A stretch of 64,000 nucleotides of DNA from Phoenix dactylifera (taxonomy: Eukaryota; Streptophyta; Magnoliopsida; Arecales; Arecaceae), in assembly GCF_009389715.1 (NCBI RefSeq), contig NW_024068263.1, positions 1 through 64,000 of the forward strand, given 5' to 3'. Positions 1 to 12,679 of this stretch are shown here, piece by piece. Numbering within the stretch: the first letter of the stretch is position 1; each line of letters begins with the position of its first letter. The position numbers and the translations under genes were made by a program. A model generated the notes under the pieces. That model was not told the DNA's origin and did no database searches. It saw only the letters and a list, made by a program, of their open reading frames with translations.

Positions 1-2249
1 AACGTTGTTTCGAGACCTTTCGTAATTAGGTAAGAATTAAACTTTTAAAACTAATAGGAAGATCAAATCTTCACCTTGCGCGGGTAGATGATCACCGCAA
101 ATCTGGAATTCGTGGTTTTGGAAGAGGGTTCGTTTGAAGCCGTTCAAACGTCCGGCCTCTACGGGTATCCACACGAAGTAGAGAACCGATCAAAGCTTTC
201 TTGTCTTCCCGGGGTGCTAGCTCCCTTGCAAAGACTTCTTTTGATGGCTGATCTCCTCTCTTTCAATCAACCCTTGATTGTGCTTGAGAGGAGGAAGAGG
301 AAGAAGGAACTCAAGGAAGAAGAACACAGCTTCTGCAGCCTTCTTTCTTTTCCCCGCGTTGGAAGAAGGATTGGAGGAAGAGGAGGCGGACAAGGCTCTC
401 TTCTTTTTCCTTCTTGTTGGCGGCTGAACCAAGGAGTTGGGAGAGGGTGGCGGCAGCAAGGAGAAGAGGATTCAATTGCTTAGGGCGCCGGCCCCTAGTC
501 CTCCTTATAAAGGGATTGGAGCTCCTAACTTTTAGGAGTTCCAATGACAACTTGCCTAAGAAGGGGGGGCGCCGGCCCTAGCTTCTTCATGTCGCCCTAG
601 CCAAGTGAGAGGGGCTGATGTCCCTCTTACTTGGTTAACCTAATCCTCTTCCAAAGAGGATTAGGTGCCTCTCTCATGGTTTAATCCCAATCCAATTAGG
701 ATTAGCCAAATTTGGTTCAATCTACGCTAGTCCTAATCCAATTAGGACTTGAATGAATCATGACTCAATTGAACTCTTCAATCCTAATCCTATTAGGAGT
801 CATGTTGATTCATTAGATTAATAATTAATTTAGACTTAAAGAATCCTAATCTAATTAGGATGTATTTAATTTTAGTCCTAATCCAATTAGGACTCTTATT
901 TGAATCCGAAGTCCTAATCCAATTAGGATTTCTAGGAATCCTACTCCAAGTAGGAATCCAATTTTAATTCAAAATTTCTAATCTCATTAGGATTGTAGGA
1001 ATCCTATTCTAAGTAGGAATTCCAGTCCTACTCCAACTAGGATTCCCAGCCCTAATCCAATTAGGACTCTAGGAATCCTACCCGAAGTAGGATTTGTGTT
1101 TAAGTCTAATTAATTAATTTCCTTTGTTCACTTCTTCAACTTCTATCAATCAAATTGATTTCTTTGTGATTCCTAATCACGATTTCAACCATCGGATCGG
1201 TCAATACTTCTAGTGTGTGTGACCCCATAGGTTCTATTCTGACTGGTAGTGAGATATATTGTGATCTCTATCACTATATCATTGAAAACTCCTTTCAATG
1301 GGTTGGAACGATTCCAACTCAACTCATTAGGGTTTATCGATCATCAAGATAATCCCTATGAGTCCCACCATCCACCAGTGACACCTAGCAGCATGTAGTG
1401 GCTACCCAGCAGAATGGAATGATGAACCTCTAGGTGCAGTTAACATGTGATACAGTCCTACTATCGTGGATCCCTACAGGACGGAGGTCATGGACAACTC
1501 GTCAAACCCCATCGTCTGTCATATGTCAAGATTTATTCGACTTGAGTTCGCTAATGGAAAACTCTTTTTCCACTTTATATTACTGCCCTGGCCAAGGTCT
1601 TAGAACTCAGTCTAACAAATCACATAGGATCACTCCTCTTCTATCAAGGTCGATAGATTCCTTATAGGTGCATACCCTACTCCTACAGTGAACTTACTGC
1701 AGCCAATCTACACTGCATGGACCCATATGGCTAGAGACCATGTATGTGTGCAGTCAAACTACAATAACCTCACTGTGAGTAGCCGAAGCACCGCAGGTCA
1801 AAGGACCAGTCACACTACTGCAACATCAAGCAAGTCACTGACGAGTGGATAGACATCCAAGTGACTTCTTATCTTGGTCACGCTCAGTACCCTTGTTCTC
1901 TAACAAGCACCTGCACTATCACTTCAGTGTCCCTACACTGTGGACTCAAGTCTCGTCCATCCAGAAGGAAGGTGATCTGTGCACTGATCGGATCGATCAC
2001 CGTCCTCGTGATGATCCATTGATCAGGAGCATTTAGAAATTAATCACCAATGATACATGGCTCAAATTCTCAACTCTTGAGAATATGTATCATCATCTTA
2101 TTAATTTCTTGGACGATTCATAGACACATAAACAATATGAATGAAAAGATGCCTTTTATTTATTCAATAATAAATAGTCAAGTACAAAATTATGTCCCTA
2201 GAATCAACAATGTGTCAGCCAAATTGGCTTCTAGGGCATACATCTAACA
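1..2249 (-). mobile_element. Angela-type copia LTR (copy a), truncated by window edge
   Basis: On the minus strand this begins with TGTTAGATGTATGCCCTAG at 2249 and runs left out of the window. The same sequence recurs as LTRs at 7999-12679, 9437-11802 and 38257-40487, the last behind a polypurine tract and RNase H remnant, which identifies it as a copia LTR. The family LTR is about 2.2-2.4 kb, so nearly the whole copy is present. It interrupts an Athila gag-pol frame at 2249/2250. No polypurine tract adjoins its 2249 edge, so 2250 onward is target DNA rather than its own interior. It is either a solo LTR or the 5' LTR of an element lying outside the window. The small ORFs inside are not conserved between copies. 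Confidence 0.85.
640..1095. repeat. Array of short palindromes inside the LTR
   Basis: About a dozen imperfect palindromes of the form TCCTAATCCAATTAGGA or TCCTACTCCAAGTAGGA follow one another at 15-60 base spacing. The same array is present in the other Angela-type LTR copies (8860-9120, 10580-11030, 32000-32370, 39410-39850). It is conserved in all copies and so belongs to the family. Confidence 0.75.
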
Positions 2250-4112
2250 GTTGTGTTGGAGAATAGAACTTACTTGCTCAGTTAGGAAGACCTTTCTAGG
2301 CACATGTGTCCTAAATTTTCGCTTTTGGGTACAAAGGTCTTTGGAAAATTTAGCATAGGAGGAAACTTGTTTAATAGCATCAAGAAGCGGAAGGTTGATT
2401 TTCACTTGTTTGAAAACCTCCATCATTTCCTCTAGTGAAGTTCCCTTTCTGTCAAAGTGAGAGGGTGAATTAAGAGCTTCAGGAAATGGGACCTTTGGGA
2501 TGTGAGTTTTGGTAGAAGATGGACTAGTTGAAGAAGAAGAAGATTTTAGATTTTTATTTGACACATGTCTATCCTCTTCTTCATCTTCCTTATTGTTATC
2601 TTCCCCAATCTTATTGTCTACTACACGTCCACTCCTTAGGGTAGTCAAAGCATTGGCTTGTTCATGATGAATTGTATTTAGTTGATTTTCTTGAGCCATG
2701 TATTGTCCCCTAGGATTACTTAATGGTTGGCTTGGAAGCTTTCCTTCCTCTCGCTTGTTCAGTGCATTCGCTATTTGCCCCATTTGGGATTCTAGCTTGG
2801 CGATGGATTGCGTGTGAGAGTGCACCAATTGTGTAATGGTTTCCAAACCTTGAAGGGCATTCAACACTTTCTCCTCAAAGGCTGTATTTCTTTGGGATGG
2901 AGGAGGAGTGTGTTGATATTGATTCGAGGGACGGTAGGGATGAATATTTTGTGGGGTTTGAAAATTCTGAGAATTTTAAAAATTTTGGGAATAGGGTTGG
3001 GCTGTATTCGAAACTTGCTGCTTCCAAGAAAAGTTTGGATGATTCTGCCATCCTGGATTATATGTATTGGAAAATGAGTCATTACCCGGTCTAGGCTGTG
3101 TTTGAGCAGCATTGATGTGTTCTTGCACGAGTTCGAGGAATTGGGCCGCTGAAGGGCACTCATGAATAGGGTGGGATGGGCTAGAATAGATAGTACACAC
3201 TTGTGCTTGGGAAGAGTTAATGTAATGCCCACCTATCATCAGTTGGTCAATCTTATGGGACAATACATCTACCTTGCTAGATAGGTCCATAGAATGACTT
3301 ATTTCATAAATGGTCCCTTTTGTTTGAGAACTCAGGGGTGCTTGACGAGAACAGGAAGCATGGTGGAGGGAGTTTTTATTTAGATTTTCAAATAATTGCC
3401 ATGCTTCATGCTCATTTTGAAGCATGAATGTCCCCCCGCATGTGGCATCAATCATCTGACGGTTTCGTTCAGTCATTCCGTCATAGAAATATTGCACTAG
3501 CTGCCATTTAGGTATTTGATGATGTGGGCATTTACGGATTAGGTCCCAAAGTCTCTCCCAAGTTTCATGAAATTCTTCTCCCTCAGTTTGGGAGAAGCTT
3601 GTGATGGCATGTCTAAACTGGTTCGTTCTTCCTATGGGAAAGTATTTTTTTAGGAATTCTTGTTGCATTTGATCCCAAGAACGAATCGAGTTGGCTTCTA
3701 AAGAATTCAGCCATTGTTTGGCTCTATCTTTAAGGGAGAAGGGGAATAATCTAAGTTTCAAAGCATCATCAGTGAAATTCTGAATCTTGACAGTGGTGCA
3801 AATCTCAAGAAATTCATCCAAGTGTTTATATGGGTCTTCGTTGGTGAGCCCATAAAAAGATGGGAGCATTTGGATCACACTAGACTTTATTTCATATTGT
3901 ACAGCTGCTACTTCAGGTAATCGAATGCAAGATGGGGAAGCATAAATGGTGGGAGTAAAGTACTTCCTCACGAGTTTGGGTTGTTCTTCAGCCATCTCAG
4001 GAGATGGGGATGATTCTATTGTTCTGATCTCAGCTCGAATATTTCTAAGGGTTCGTTCTATTTTAGGGTCAAAAAGTAATAGGTTACGTACTCTAGAACG
4101 ACTCCCTTGCAT
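2250..4112 (-). pseudogene. Ty3/gypsy Athila-type Gag, one nonsense codon, 3' cut off
   Basis: This minus-strand frame encodes a Gag with the Retrotrans_gag signature of Athila elements. It has a capsid core around residues 60-270 with LFPFSLKDRAKQWLNSL, CPHHQIP and FYDGM motifs, followed by a Gln/Asn/Pro-rich linker. It ends near the motif that precedes protease in Athila (LPLLDAIKQV...YAKFSKDLC). The start ATG at 4110-4112 lies about 850 bases inside the primer binding site, normal for a long leader. One in-frame TAA at 2976-2978 separates two stretches that remain in the same frame and resume a repeated S-Q-N-F pattern, so it looks like a single CAA-to-TAA change. The frame is cut at 2249 by an Angela-type LTR; protease to integrase would lie left of the window. 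Confidence 0.85.
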
Positions 4113-4962
4113 ACACTAGTACTTGATTAGTCAAGCATGCAATAAAAGAAAAATACATCAATCCTTGTATTTGTCCTAAAATCACTAGACAGCTTCTAAC
4201 TGGTTTGAAGAGGGCACCTAAGCCTCCAATCCGGTCTAATGAACTGAGTTGACCAGGTAAGCTCCTAGGTAAGTGGAGGGGTCACGATGCGTTCGCAAAG
4301 ATCCCACTTAAAACCCACTTGCCTTGAACAGATGAACTGTCTTCCTTATAGGGACAAAGCTTGCCTAGACATCAACTAAGCCACAGAGCAAAATTGGTGC
4401 AACTTTCGGTGATCTTCGTCCTATTGAGCTCGAATGTCTCTAGGAGCCAACGTCTAATTGATTTCAATTAAAGTGACACTATGTAAGATTGAGTTCACCT
4501 AAGTTGGGCAAGAGTCCGGTGATGAAATTCGGCTCTTATCTTGTTGGGGTGATTGCCCTTACTAAGTGCAGATTAATTGGTGTATGTGTATCAAGCATGC
4601 ATTCACAATTTTGCTGAAATTAAAATTAAACAATCACCACAAAATGTTAAGCTAATAATCAATTTAAACAAGAAAGGTTTAGAGGTTACCAAAGGGAATT
4701 TCTCCAGCAATTAAAATTTTTAGGCAAATCTCTACAGCATTCCTTTTCTAGCAGTTCTCTTTTTGATCATCCCATATATTTTTTTTTCGATTCCTGATCA
4801 AATAGTATAAAAAGAAAAATTAAAAATTAGTGAGAGAGAAAGAGGAGATAAGAAAAGTAACAATAATAGAAAATAATTTTTATTTTATTTTAGATATATA
4901 TATATATTTGAATTTTTTTAATTAATTTTTTTTAATGATAGAAAAATTAACTATGCTAGCAA
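4113..4962 (-). other. Athila 5' untranslated leader
   Basis: The interval between the Gag start and the primer binding site has no supported ORF. It is AT-rich toward the primer site (4780-4930), with poly-T and TA runs. Confidence 0.6.
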
Positions 4963-4980
4963 TCCCCGGCAACGGCGCCA
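4963..4980 (-). promoter_or_regulatory. Primer binding site, tRNA-Asp type
   Basis: The minus strand reads TGGCGCCGTTGCCGGGGA, complementary to the 3' end of plant tRNA-Asp. This is the primer known for Athila-lineage elements. It sits five bases inside the LTR edge at 4986. Confidence 0.85.
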
Positions 4981-4985
4981 AAAAT

Positions 4986-6845
4986 TGATCGGTTATTTCA
5001 ATTTTAAAAATAAACCACGCAATAGCACGTATCCTGTAGGATAGTGATTACGGATGTCGGTCCACAGAGATTGGAGACAAGTTATTTTTCTTAAATTATT
5101 CCAAAGGGTATAAGCTAGAGTAATGATAAAAACTAAGAATTAATATGGATGTAATAGTATGAATTATCTATGGAGGGAGGTGTTTAGGGCTAGAATCCAC
5201 CGATAGATTTATATCTGTGATGCTTTCAATGATTGAGTTGTATGTAAGACTTGTTTGCTTTTGACTACAAGCCAAAGCAATCAAAAAGAAAAATTATAAC
5301 TAATTCCCAGCATGAATCATCTAAGTCTAGCACAAACCATCTACTCTAACGATAAGCATGACCTGTCTAACCTAGCATGATGCATCTGATCATTAAATCA
5401 TTAAACATGAAATCGATGTCACATGAATATCTCCTCCAAACCACAGGTGTTGGATTCGATAAAATAGATCAATATATGTAAAATATTTTATGCAAGATAA
5501 ATGATTCACATAAATTGGATAAATCATAAGATCAATTGATAAATTCTTCATCATGCTACAATCTTACAATATAAACTCAAATCAATAAAAATGAAACGAA
5601 TACTCCTCTATGGCTTCATCAAACCCCTAAACCGAGGCTTAGCTACTCATGATGCTTGGCGACTTTGATCGGCTTGCTGGGATGCTCCACGCCATCCGCC
5701 TCAAGTCTGATTCCGTTGCTCACTAATTTCTTTTTCTTTCACTCATTGACCCGCTCACAGCCTCCCTCGATATTTTTCATTTCTTTATTCCCCCTTTCTC
5801 TACAAAACAGAGCATGCTCTGTTCTTCATCACCGAGCGCCCCCCCCTCAAACCGAGCTCTCTCCTCCCCCCTTTGTCCAAACCGAGAACTCCCATTATAT
5901 AGAACTTCCCCACCCTTTGCAGCCGACTGAGGATCGAAACGGCCGTGGAATCGCTGGGCGCTGATCACGGAAGAGGATCCCTCCTGGATGGCGAGAAACG
6001 GACGAGGCGGATGTGGGGGAGGCGATGATGCGCTTCCTGGCGGATGGCTGGCTGATTCGGGATGCGAAGGGAAATCATGGGCAACTGTGTTGGGTGCTGG
6101 GTTCCCTGGAAATGGAAGGAGTTGTGATCGTATCCCGGAATGGTTGCGGCTGCAAATGGATTGGAAGAAGCTGGGAGGATGCGGAGACTATCTCGGATGC
6201 TCGGATGCTTGCAGGAAATTGAGCTTTGAATCGCGGAAGCGGGGGATTGGCTCCAGATGCGTCACGGGCGGACGAAGAGGCGGAGGATATGGGGATGAGG
6301 GGATCTCTTCTTGGAACGAATCCGGGTGAAGCTCGGGATGGCTGGAAGAAATGGCTGATGCGTTGGTGCTGGATCTCGACTGAAGACGGAGGGGCTGGAT
6401 GCGGGTGGCACGCGGTTGATGTGGTGGTGCTGGATCTCGGCTGAAGACGGAGGATCTGGTCGCAGGATCGACGGGAGGGACGCAGAGAAAAATGGACGGC
6501 TGTGATGCACTGCGGGAGGAAGAAGATAAACAGTGAAATGAATTTGGTTTTCGTAACACTGTTCATTTGAACAGTGTTTTCACGGGACACTGTTCATATG
6601 AATAGTATCATCTCGGAACACTTTTCATATGAACAGTGTTTTCAACATTTCGGAAAAAAAATTTTTTCTTGCTCTTATTTTAACGTGAAAATGGGCATAT
6701 ATGGATTTAAAACAAAGGTCTCCCCTATTTTGCTTAGTTTGGAAACATGATGCGGAGATAAGAATTTCTGAACCGTTGGACCACTTGGGGAGCCACGAAC
6801 GGTGGATAGTGCTTGGATGCATGCATGGCAGCTGGGCATTGGGCT
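4986..6845 (-). mobile_element. Athila-type 5' LTR (element D)
   Basis: The inner edge is fixed by the primer binding site: the minus strand ends in CCGATCA before the five-base spacer. The LTR contains the terminal region with the GGTCCACAGAGATTGG stretch common at the 3' end of such LTRs, and a GC-rich block at 5600-6500. The outer edge is estimated near 6845, where sequence changes to copia leader; I could not find a clean terminal CA with a duplication. The many overlapping ORFs of 60-170 aa in the GC-rich block run in several frames on both strands, match nothing I know, and are not annotated. Confidence 0.6.
6555..6640. repeat. Three tandem palindromic units in Athila LTR
   Basis: Near-perfect palindromes ACTGTTCATWTGAACAGT lie at 6555-6578, 6587-6608 and 6617-6640, separated by short CACGGG or TCTCGG spacers. 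The unit period is about 30-32 bases. Confidence 0.7.
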
Positions 6846-6849
6846 CAAA

Positions 6850-7984
6850 CCCAATGTTATTGAGTCTCTAGGATTACTTGCACTTAGCTTAAGGAAGGAA
6901 TTATTTATTTCTTAACATATATTAAATTTATTTCAATGATTATTCAATTTCATGGTAAAATAAGTATTTATACGTTTAAGAACATTGGTAAGTGCTATGG
7001 AAATATAACTGAATTATAAATTATTCAACACTTAACATAAGTAGGTGGGAGGCTCCCCTTACTCGGAGAGTAAGGTTCTAATTAAGTAACCACCTTTTAG
7101 GCTTGCCTAGACACCAATTAGATCAATTAATCTAATACGACTAGCTCATGTTGGTTCACTCTCGACTGATTGGGAAGATTTGTATTTAGGTCTCTCTCGA
7201 TCGACTATTCACATCTTATGCAAATATATATCTACCCGCATAGACATAAGCATTAAACATCCAGGCATAATATCAAAATAAATATAAATGGTGATGATCA
7301 TGGATCCAGGATGGGGTCATTTTACAAGCACATGCACGTCAATTGGTTAGATCATCTTCAACTCTTGACTCGATCTTGATCCCCTAGGTCCAAGTGTGAT
7401 CAACTTCTTGATCCATCTTCAATCAACCCTTGATCTCGATCTGCGCATGTTGAGCTTGTTGATGTACATATCGATCAACCATCGACGTGCAACACACATC
7501 ACAGATTACATCCCAGATTGCTTTAAAAATTAAATAAAATGAAAGAATAAATTACAACCCTTTTTCATGAGACACGTAGGTCTCTAATACATAAATTTAA
7601 GATGCACGCAGGCATCTAAAAATTAAAATTACATGCCATCACATAGCATTACAGAACATCGCAGAACATTTCAGCACATTCAAAAAGGGTTCACCCATGA
7701 TCATCACCATTCGCATCTCATGCATAAATATTACTTTCAGATCTATAATTTAACTGATTATTTCATCTCATGACTTGTTGATTATGCAAGATATGATTCT
7801 AAACATTTGTAATCACATTATCAAAGCATTAGAATGATTAATCTAAGCATCCAAAAATCAGCAAGCAGAAAAATCAGCAAGCTGAAAATTCTGCATGTAG
7901 AAAATTTCAGCAAGCATAATTCTTTAAATTTCAGATCTAAAATGCCTTTAAATATTTAATCCTAATCTTAATCTACGTAACCAT
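6850..7984 (-). mobile_element. Angela-type copia leader fragment (element C)
   Basis: Read on the minus strand, 7030-7170 matches the leader of element E (33840-33980), including the stretch around GTGGTTACTTAATTAG and the ACTCTCxGAGTAAGGGGAGCCTCCCACCT motif split by a substitution. It has no ORF. The left end is cut by the Athila LTR. It abuts a degenerate primer site and LTR on its right. Confidence 0.65.
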
Positions 7985-7998
7985 GTCTCTGATACTAC
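7985..7998 (-). promoter_or_regulatory. Degenerate tRNA-iMet primer binding site
   Basis: The minus strand reads GTAGTATCAGAGAC, two or three changes from the GTGGTATCAGAGCC primer site of the intact relatives. It sits directly inside the LTR edge at 7999. Confidence 0.7.
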
Positions 7999-9431
7999 TG
8001 TTAGGATCTATCACATGCTGCAGAAAATTTCAAAAATTTACAGATCTGCAGCGGATGAGCATGCGCGATCCCGTTCATCGCATGAACGTATTTTAAAATA
8101 TTTCGTTTGTAGATAGATTAGGATTAAATTCTTATGAACCATTTTTAAGTCATTAAGAAGATCAGATCTTCACCTTGTGTGGGTAGATGGTCTCTACAAA
8201 TCTAATTTACGTGGATTTGTTGAAAGTTCGATGGAAGCCGCACATGCGTCCGGCCTCTACGGGTATCCACACGAAGTAAAGCACCAATCAAAGCTTTTGG
8301 ATCTCCTCGGGGTGCTAGTTCCCTTGCAGAGATGGCTATTGATGGCTGATATTCTTTCTTTCAATCAACTCTTGAATGCCTAAGGGAGGAAGAAGAAGAA
8401 GGTTGGTTCAATGGAAGGAGAACAAAAGCCCGCAGCCTTTCTCTTTTCCTTCGAGTTGGAACCAAAATGGAGGAAGTAGGAGAGCCGCCAAGACTCATTT
8501 TTTTTCTAGTTTCTTGCGGCTCAAAGGAGGATAGGAGAGGAGGAGTTTGCTGCCAAAATCCCAAGAAAAAACCATGAAAAATTCGTAGCCCTTTTGAACC
8601 CCTCCTTTATGGTGTGTGGATAGAGATGAGCTCCTAAGTTTTAGGAGCTCATCTTTATCCCATTGTGAATTCAAAATAGGAGGGGCGTGGCCCCTCCTTT
8701 TTCCCTCACGCCACCAGCCAAGGGAGGGGCGTAGGCCCCTCCCTCTTCTCCTATTTGGTTAGCCCCCACTTAATCTAATTAAGTGGGGAGGGTTTCGGTC
8801 CAAGTGCTAGGATTCAATCCTATTCGAAATAGGATTTGCACCCATTTCAATTTCCTCCAAATCCTAATCCAATTAGGATTTAATTGAACCATAACTCAGT
8901 TGAACTCTTCAACTCTAATCTAATTAGGAGTCATTAGATTAATTAGATTAAATTAATTAGGACTTAAGAAATTCTAATCTAATTAGGACTTATAAAAAAT
9001 TTCAGCCCTAAGGTAATTAGGACTTTAGAAATCCTACTTCAAGTAGGACTCTAATTTAATTTTGAAATCCTAATCCAATTAGAACTCCAAGAATCCTACT
9101 CCAAGTAGGACTCATGATCAAGTCCAATTAATTAAATTAAATTGCAATCCGATTGCAATTATTCCTTCTTCAACTCACTAATCTTTAGCGAGTTATCTAA
9201 TTATCAATCAAATTGATTATTTATGATTCCTAATCACATTTCAACCATCATCGGTCAATACCTCTAATGTGTGTAACCTCATAGGTTCTATTCTGACTGG
9301 TAGTGAGATATATTGCGATCCCTATCACAATATCATTGAAAACTTCTTTCAATTGGTTGAAACAATTCCTACTCAACTCACCAGGGATCATCGACCATCA
9401 AGATGGTCCCTATGAGTCTCACCATCCACCA

Positions 9432-9436
9432 GTGAT
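9432..9436. repeat. Target site duplication GTGAT (left)
   Basis: This is identical to 11803-11807 and flanks the solo LTR at 9437-11802. Confidence 0.85.
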
Positions 9437-11802
9437 TGTTAGATGTATGCCCTAGAAGCCAATCTGGCTGACACATTGTTAATTCTAGGGATATAATTTT
9501 GTACTTGACTATTTATTATTGAATAAATAAAAGGCATCTTTTCATTCATATTATTTATGTGTCTATGAATCGTCCAAGAAATTAATAAGATGATGATGCA
9601 AATTCTCAAGAGTTGAGAATTTGAGCCATGTATCATTGGTGATTAATTTCTAAATGCTCCTGATCAATGGATCATCACGAGGACGGTGATCGATCCAATC
9701 AGTGCACAGATCACTTTCCTTCTGGATGGACGAGACTTGAGTCCACAGTGTAGGGACACTGAAGTGATAGTGCAGGTGCTTGTTAGAGAACAAGGGTACT
9801 GAGCGTGACCAAGACAAGAAGTCACTTGGATGTCTATCCACTCGTCAGTGACTTGCTTGATGTTGCAGTAGTATGACTGGTCCTTTGACCTGCGGTGCTT
9901 CAGCTACTCACAGTGAGGTTATTGTAGTTTGACTACACATATACATGGTCTCTAGTCATATGGGTCCTTGTAGTGTAGATTGGCTGCAGTGTAGGAGTAG
10001 GGTATGCACTTACATGGAATCTATCGACCTTGATAGAAGAGGAGTGATCCTATGTGATTTGTTAGACTGAGTTCTAAGACCTTGGTCAGGGCAGTAATAT
10101 AAAGTGGAGAAAGAGTTTTTCACTAACGAACTCGAGTCGAATAAATCTTGACATATGACAGACGAAGGGGTTTGACAAGTTATCCATGACCTCCGTCCTG
10201 TAGGGATCCACGATAGTAGGACTATATCACACGATAACTGCACCTAGAGGTCATCATTCTATTCTACTGGATAGCCACTACATGCTGCTAGGTGTCACTG
10301 GTGGATGGTGGGACTCACAGGGATTATCTCGATGATCGATAAACCCTAATGAGTAGAGTTGAAATCGTTCCAATCCATTGAAAGGAGTTTTCAATGATAT
10401 TGTGATAGAGATCATAATATATCTCACTACCAGTCAGAGTAGAACCTATGGAGTCACACACACTAGAAATATTGACCGATCCGATGGATGAATTGTGATT
10501 AGGAATCACAAGTAATCAATTCGATTGATAAAAAGTTGAAGAAGGAACAAAGGAAATTAATTAATTGGACTTAGAACAAGAGTCCTACTTGGAGTAGGAT
10601 TCCTAGAGTCCTAATTGGATTAGGACTAGAAATCCTACTTGGACTGGGATTCCTACTTGGACTAGGAATCCTATTTGGAGTAGGACTAGGATTCCTACTT
10701 GGAGTAGGATTCCTATAGTCCTAATTAGATTAGGAGTTTTGAATTAAGTTTGGATTCCTACTTGGAGTAGGATTCCTAGAGTCCTAATCGGATTAGGACT
10801 CCGAATTCAAATTAGAGTCCTAATTGGATTAGGACTAGAATTAAACAAATCCTAATTGGATTAGGATTCCTCAAGTTCTAATTAATTATTAATCTAATGA
10901 ATCAACATGACTTCTAATTGGGTTAGGATTGAAGAGTTCAATTGAGTCATGGTTCATTCAAGTTCTAATTGGATTAGGACTAGCATAGATTGAACCCGAT
11001 TGATTCATGATTTGGTTAATCCTAATTAGATTAGGACTAAACCATGAGAGGGGCACCTAATCCTCTTTGGAAGAGGATTAGGTTAACCAAGTAAGAGGGG
11101 CATCAGCCCCTCTCCACTTGGTTAGGGCGACATGAAGAGAGGGGGCCGGCGCCCCCTCTTGGAAATAACTCAAGGGCTCCTAATTGTTAGGAGCCCTTCA
11201 TACTTATTAAAAGGGGAGCTAGGGCCGGCGCCCATTCAAGAGTTTTTCCTCTTCCCTTGGAGCCATGGCCACCCTCTCCCTCCCTTGGTTCAGCCGCCAG
11301 CAAGAAGAAGAAAAGAAGAAGCCATGGCGTCCTCCTCTTCCTCCTTTCCTCCATCCAATGCAGGGAAAAGAAAGTAGGCTGCAGGGGCTTTGCTTCTTCC
11401 TCTTCTTCATCCTTCTTCTTCCTCCTCTCAAGTACATTCAAGAGTTGAAAGAAAGAGAGGAGATCAGCCATCAAAAGTTATCTCTGCAAGGGAGCTAGCA
11501 CCCCGGTGAGATAGAGAGCTTGGATCGGATCCTGCTTCTTGTAGATACCCGTAGAGGCCGGGCACTTGAACGGCTTCAAGCGAACCTTCATCCTAAACCA
11601 CGAACTTCAGTTTGCGGTGATCATCTACCCGCACAAGGTGAAGATCTGATCTTCTAATGTTTTTAAAAAGTTTTTAATCCTTATCTATCTACGAACGAGT
11701 TTTGAACAACGTTCATGCGATGAACGGTTGATCCCGCGCATGCCTCTTCCGCTGCATCTGAATTTTTAAAAATTTCAGCGGCATGATCGGGATATTCTAA
11801 CA
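9437..11802 (+). mobile_element. Solo Angela-type copia LTR
   Basis: It begins TGTTAGATGTATGCC and ends GGATATTCTAACA, 2366 bp, in plus orientation. It has no interior, and perfect 5-bp duplications (GTGAT) lie on both sides. This is the expected product of recombination between the two LTRs of an inserted element. It interrupts the opposite-strand LTR of element C. The palindrome array is at about 10580-11030. The ORFs around 11132-11498 lie in the conserved LTR region following the array and have no supported product. Confidence 0.92.
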
Positions 11803-11807
11803 GTGAT
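11803..11807. repeat. Target site duplication GTGAT (right)
   Basis: This matches 9432-9436 exactly; host LTR sequence resumes at 11808. Confidence 0.85.
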
Positions 11808-12679
11808 ACCTAGCATCATGTAGTGGCTACCCAGCAGAATGGAATGATGAACCTCTATGTGCAGTTATCGTATGATACAGTCCTTGTATCGTGGATCCCT
11901 ATAGACCGGAGGTCATGGATAACTCGTCAAACCCCATCGTCTGTCATATGTCTAGATTTATTCGACTTGAGTTCGAGAGTGGAAAACTCTTTCTCCACTG
12001 TATATATTGCCCTGGCCAAGGTCTTAGAACTCAGTTTTATAAATCACATAGGATCACTCCTTATCTATCAAGATCGATAGATTCCATGTAGGTGCATACC
12101 CTACTCCTACAGTGAACCTACTGCAGCCAATCTATACTACAAGGACCCATATGACTAGAGACCATATATATGTGTAGTCAAACTATAATAACCTCACTAT
12201 GAGTAGCCAAAGCACCGCAAGTCAAAGGACCAGTCACACTACTGCAACATCAAGCAAGTCACTGACGAGTGGATAGACATCCAAGTGACTTCTTGTCTTG
12301 ATCACTCTCAGTACCCTTGTTCTCTAACAAGCACCTGCACTATCACTTCAGTGTCTATACACTGTAAACTCGAGTCTCGTCCATCCATAAGGAAAGCGAT
12401 CTGTGCACTGATCTCATCGGATCGATCACCGTACTTGTGATGATCCATTGACCAGTAGTATTTAGAAATTAATCACCGATGATACATGGCTCAAATTCTC
12501 AACTATTGAGAATATGTATTATCATCTTATTAATTCCTTGGACGATTCATAGACACATGAACAATATGAATGAAAATAATGCCCATTTATTGTTCAATAA
12601 TAATAAAGTTAAGTACAAAATAATGTTCCAGAATTAATAATGTGTCAGCTAGATTGGCTTCTAGGGCATATATCTAACA

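Larger units (their letters stand above)
7999..12679 (-). mobile_element. Angela-type copia LTR (element C), split by a solo LTR
   Basis: The left edge (TGTTAGG, 7999) abuts the primer site and the right edge ends TCTAACA at 12679, so this is C's 5' LTR in minus orientation. Removing the 9437-11802 insertion and one copy of its duplication leaves about 2310 bp, matching the family length. The right flank, starting CGAAT, is the leader of element A; the same leader is uninterrupted at 42538 in element B. Confidence 0.85.

Noticed and set aside
88..550. Overlapping ORFs of 79-131 aa at the left end
   Set aside because: They lie inside an LTR, occur on both strands, and the corresponding frames in other LTR copies are broken.
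640..1095. Regularly spaced short repeats that could suggest a CRISPR-like array
   Set aside because: Repeats are palindromic, degenerate and lie in plant LTRs; spacing is irregular and there is no prokaryotic context.
5656..6590. Several ORFs of 60-171 aa in GC-rich sequence
   Set aside because: They overlap in many frames on both strands inside the Athila LTR and have no recognisable domain.
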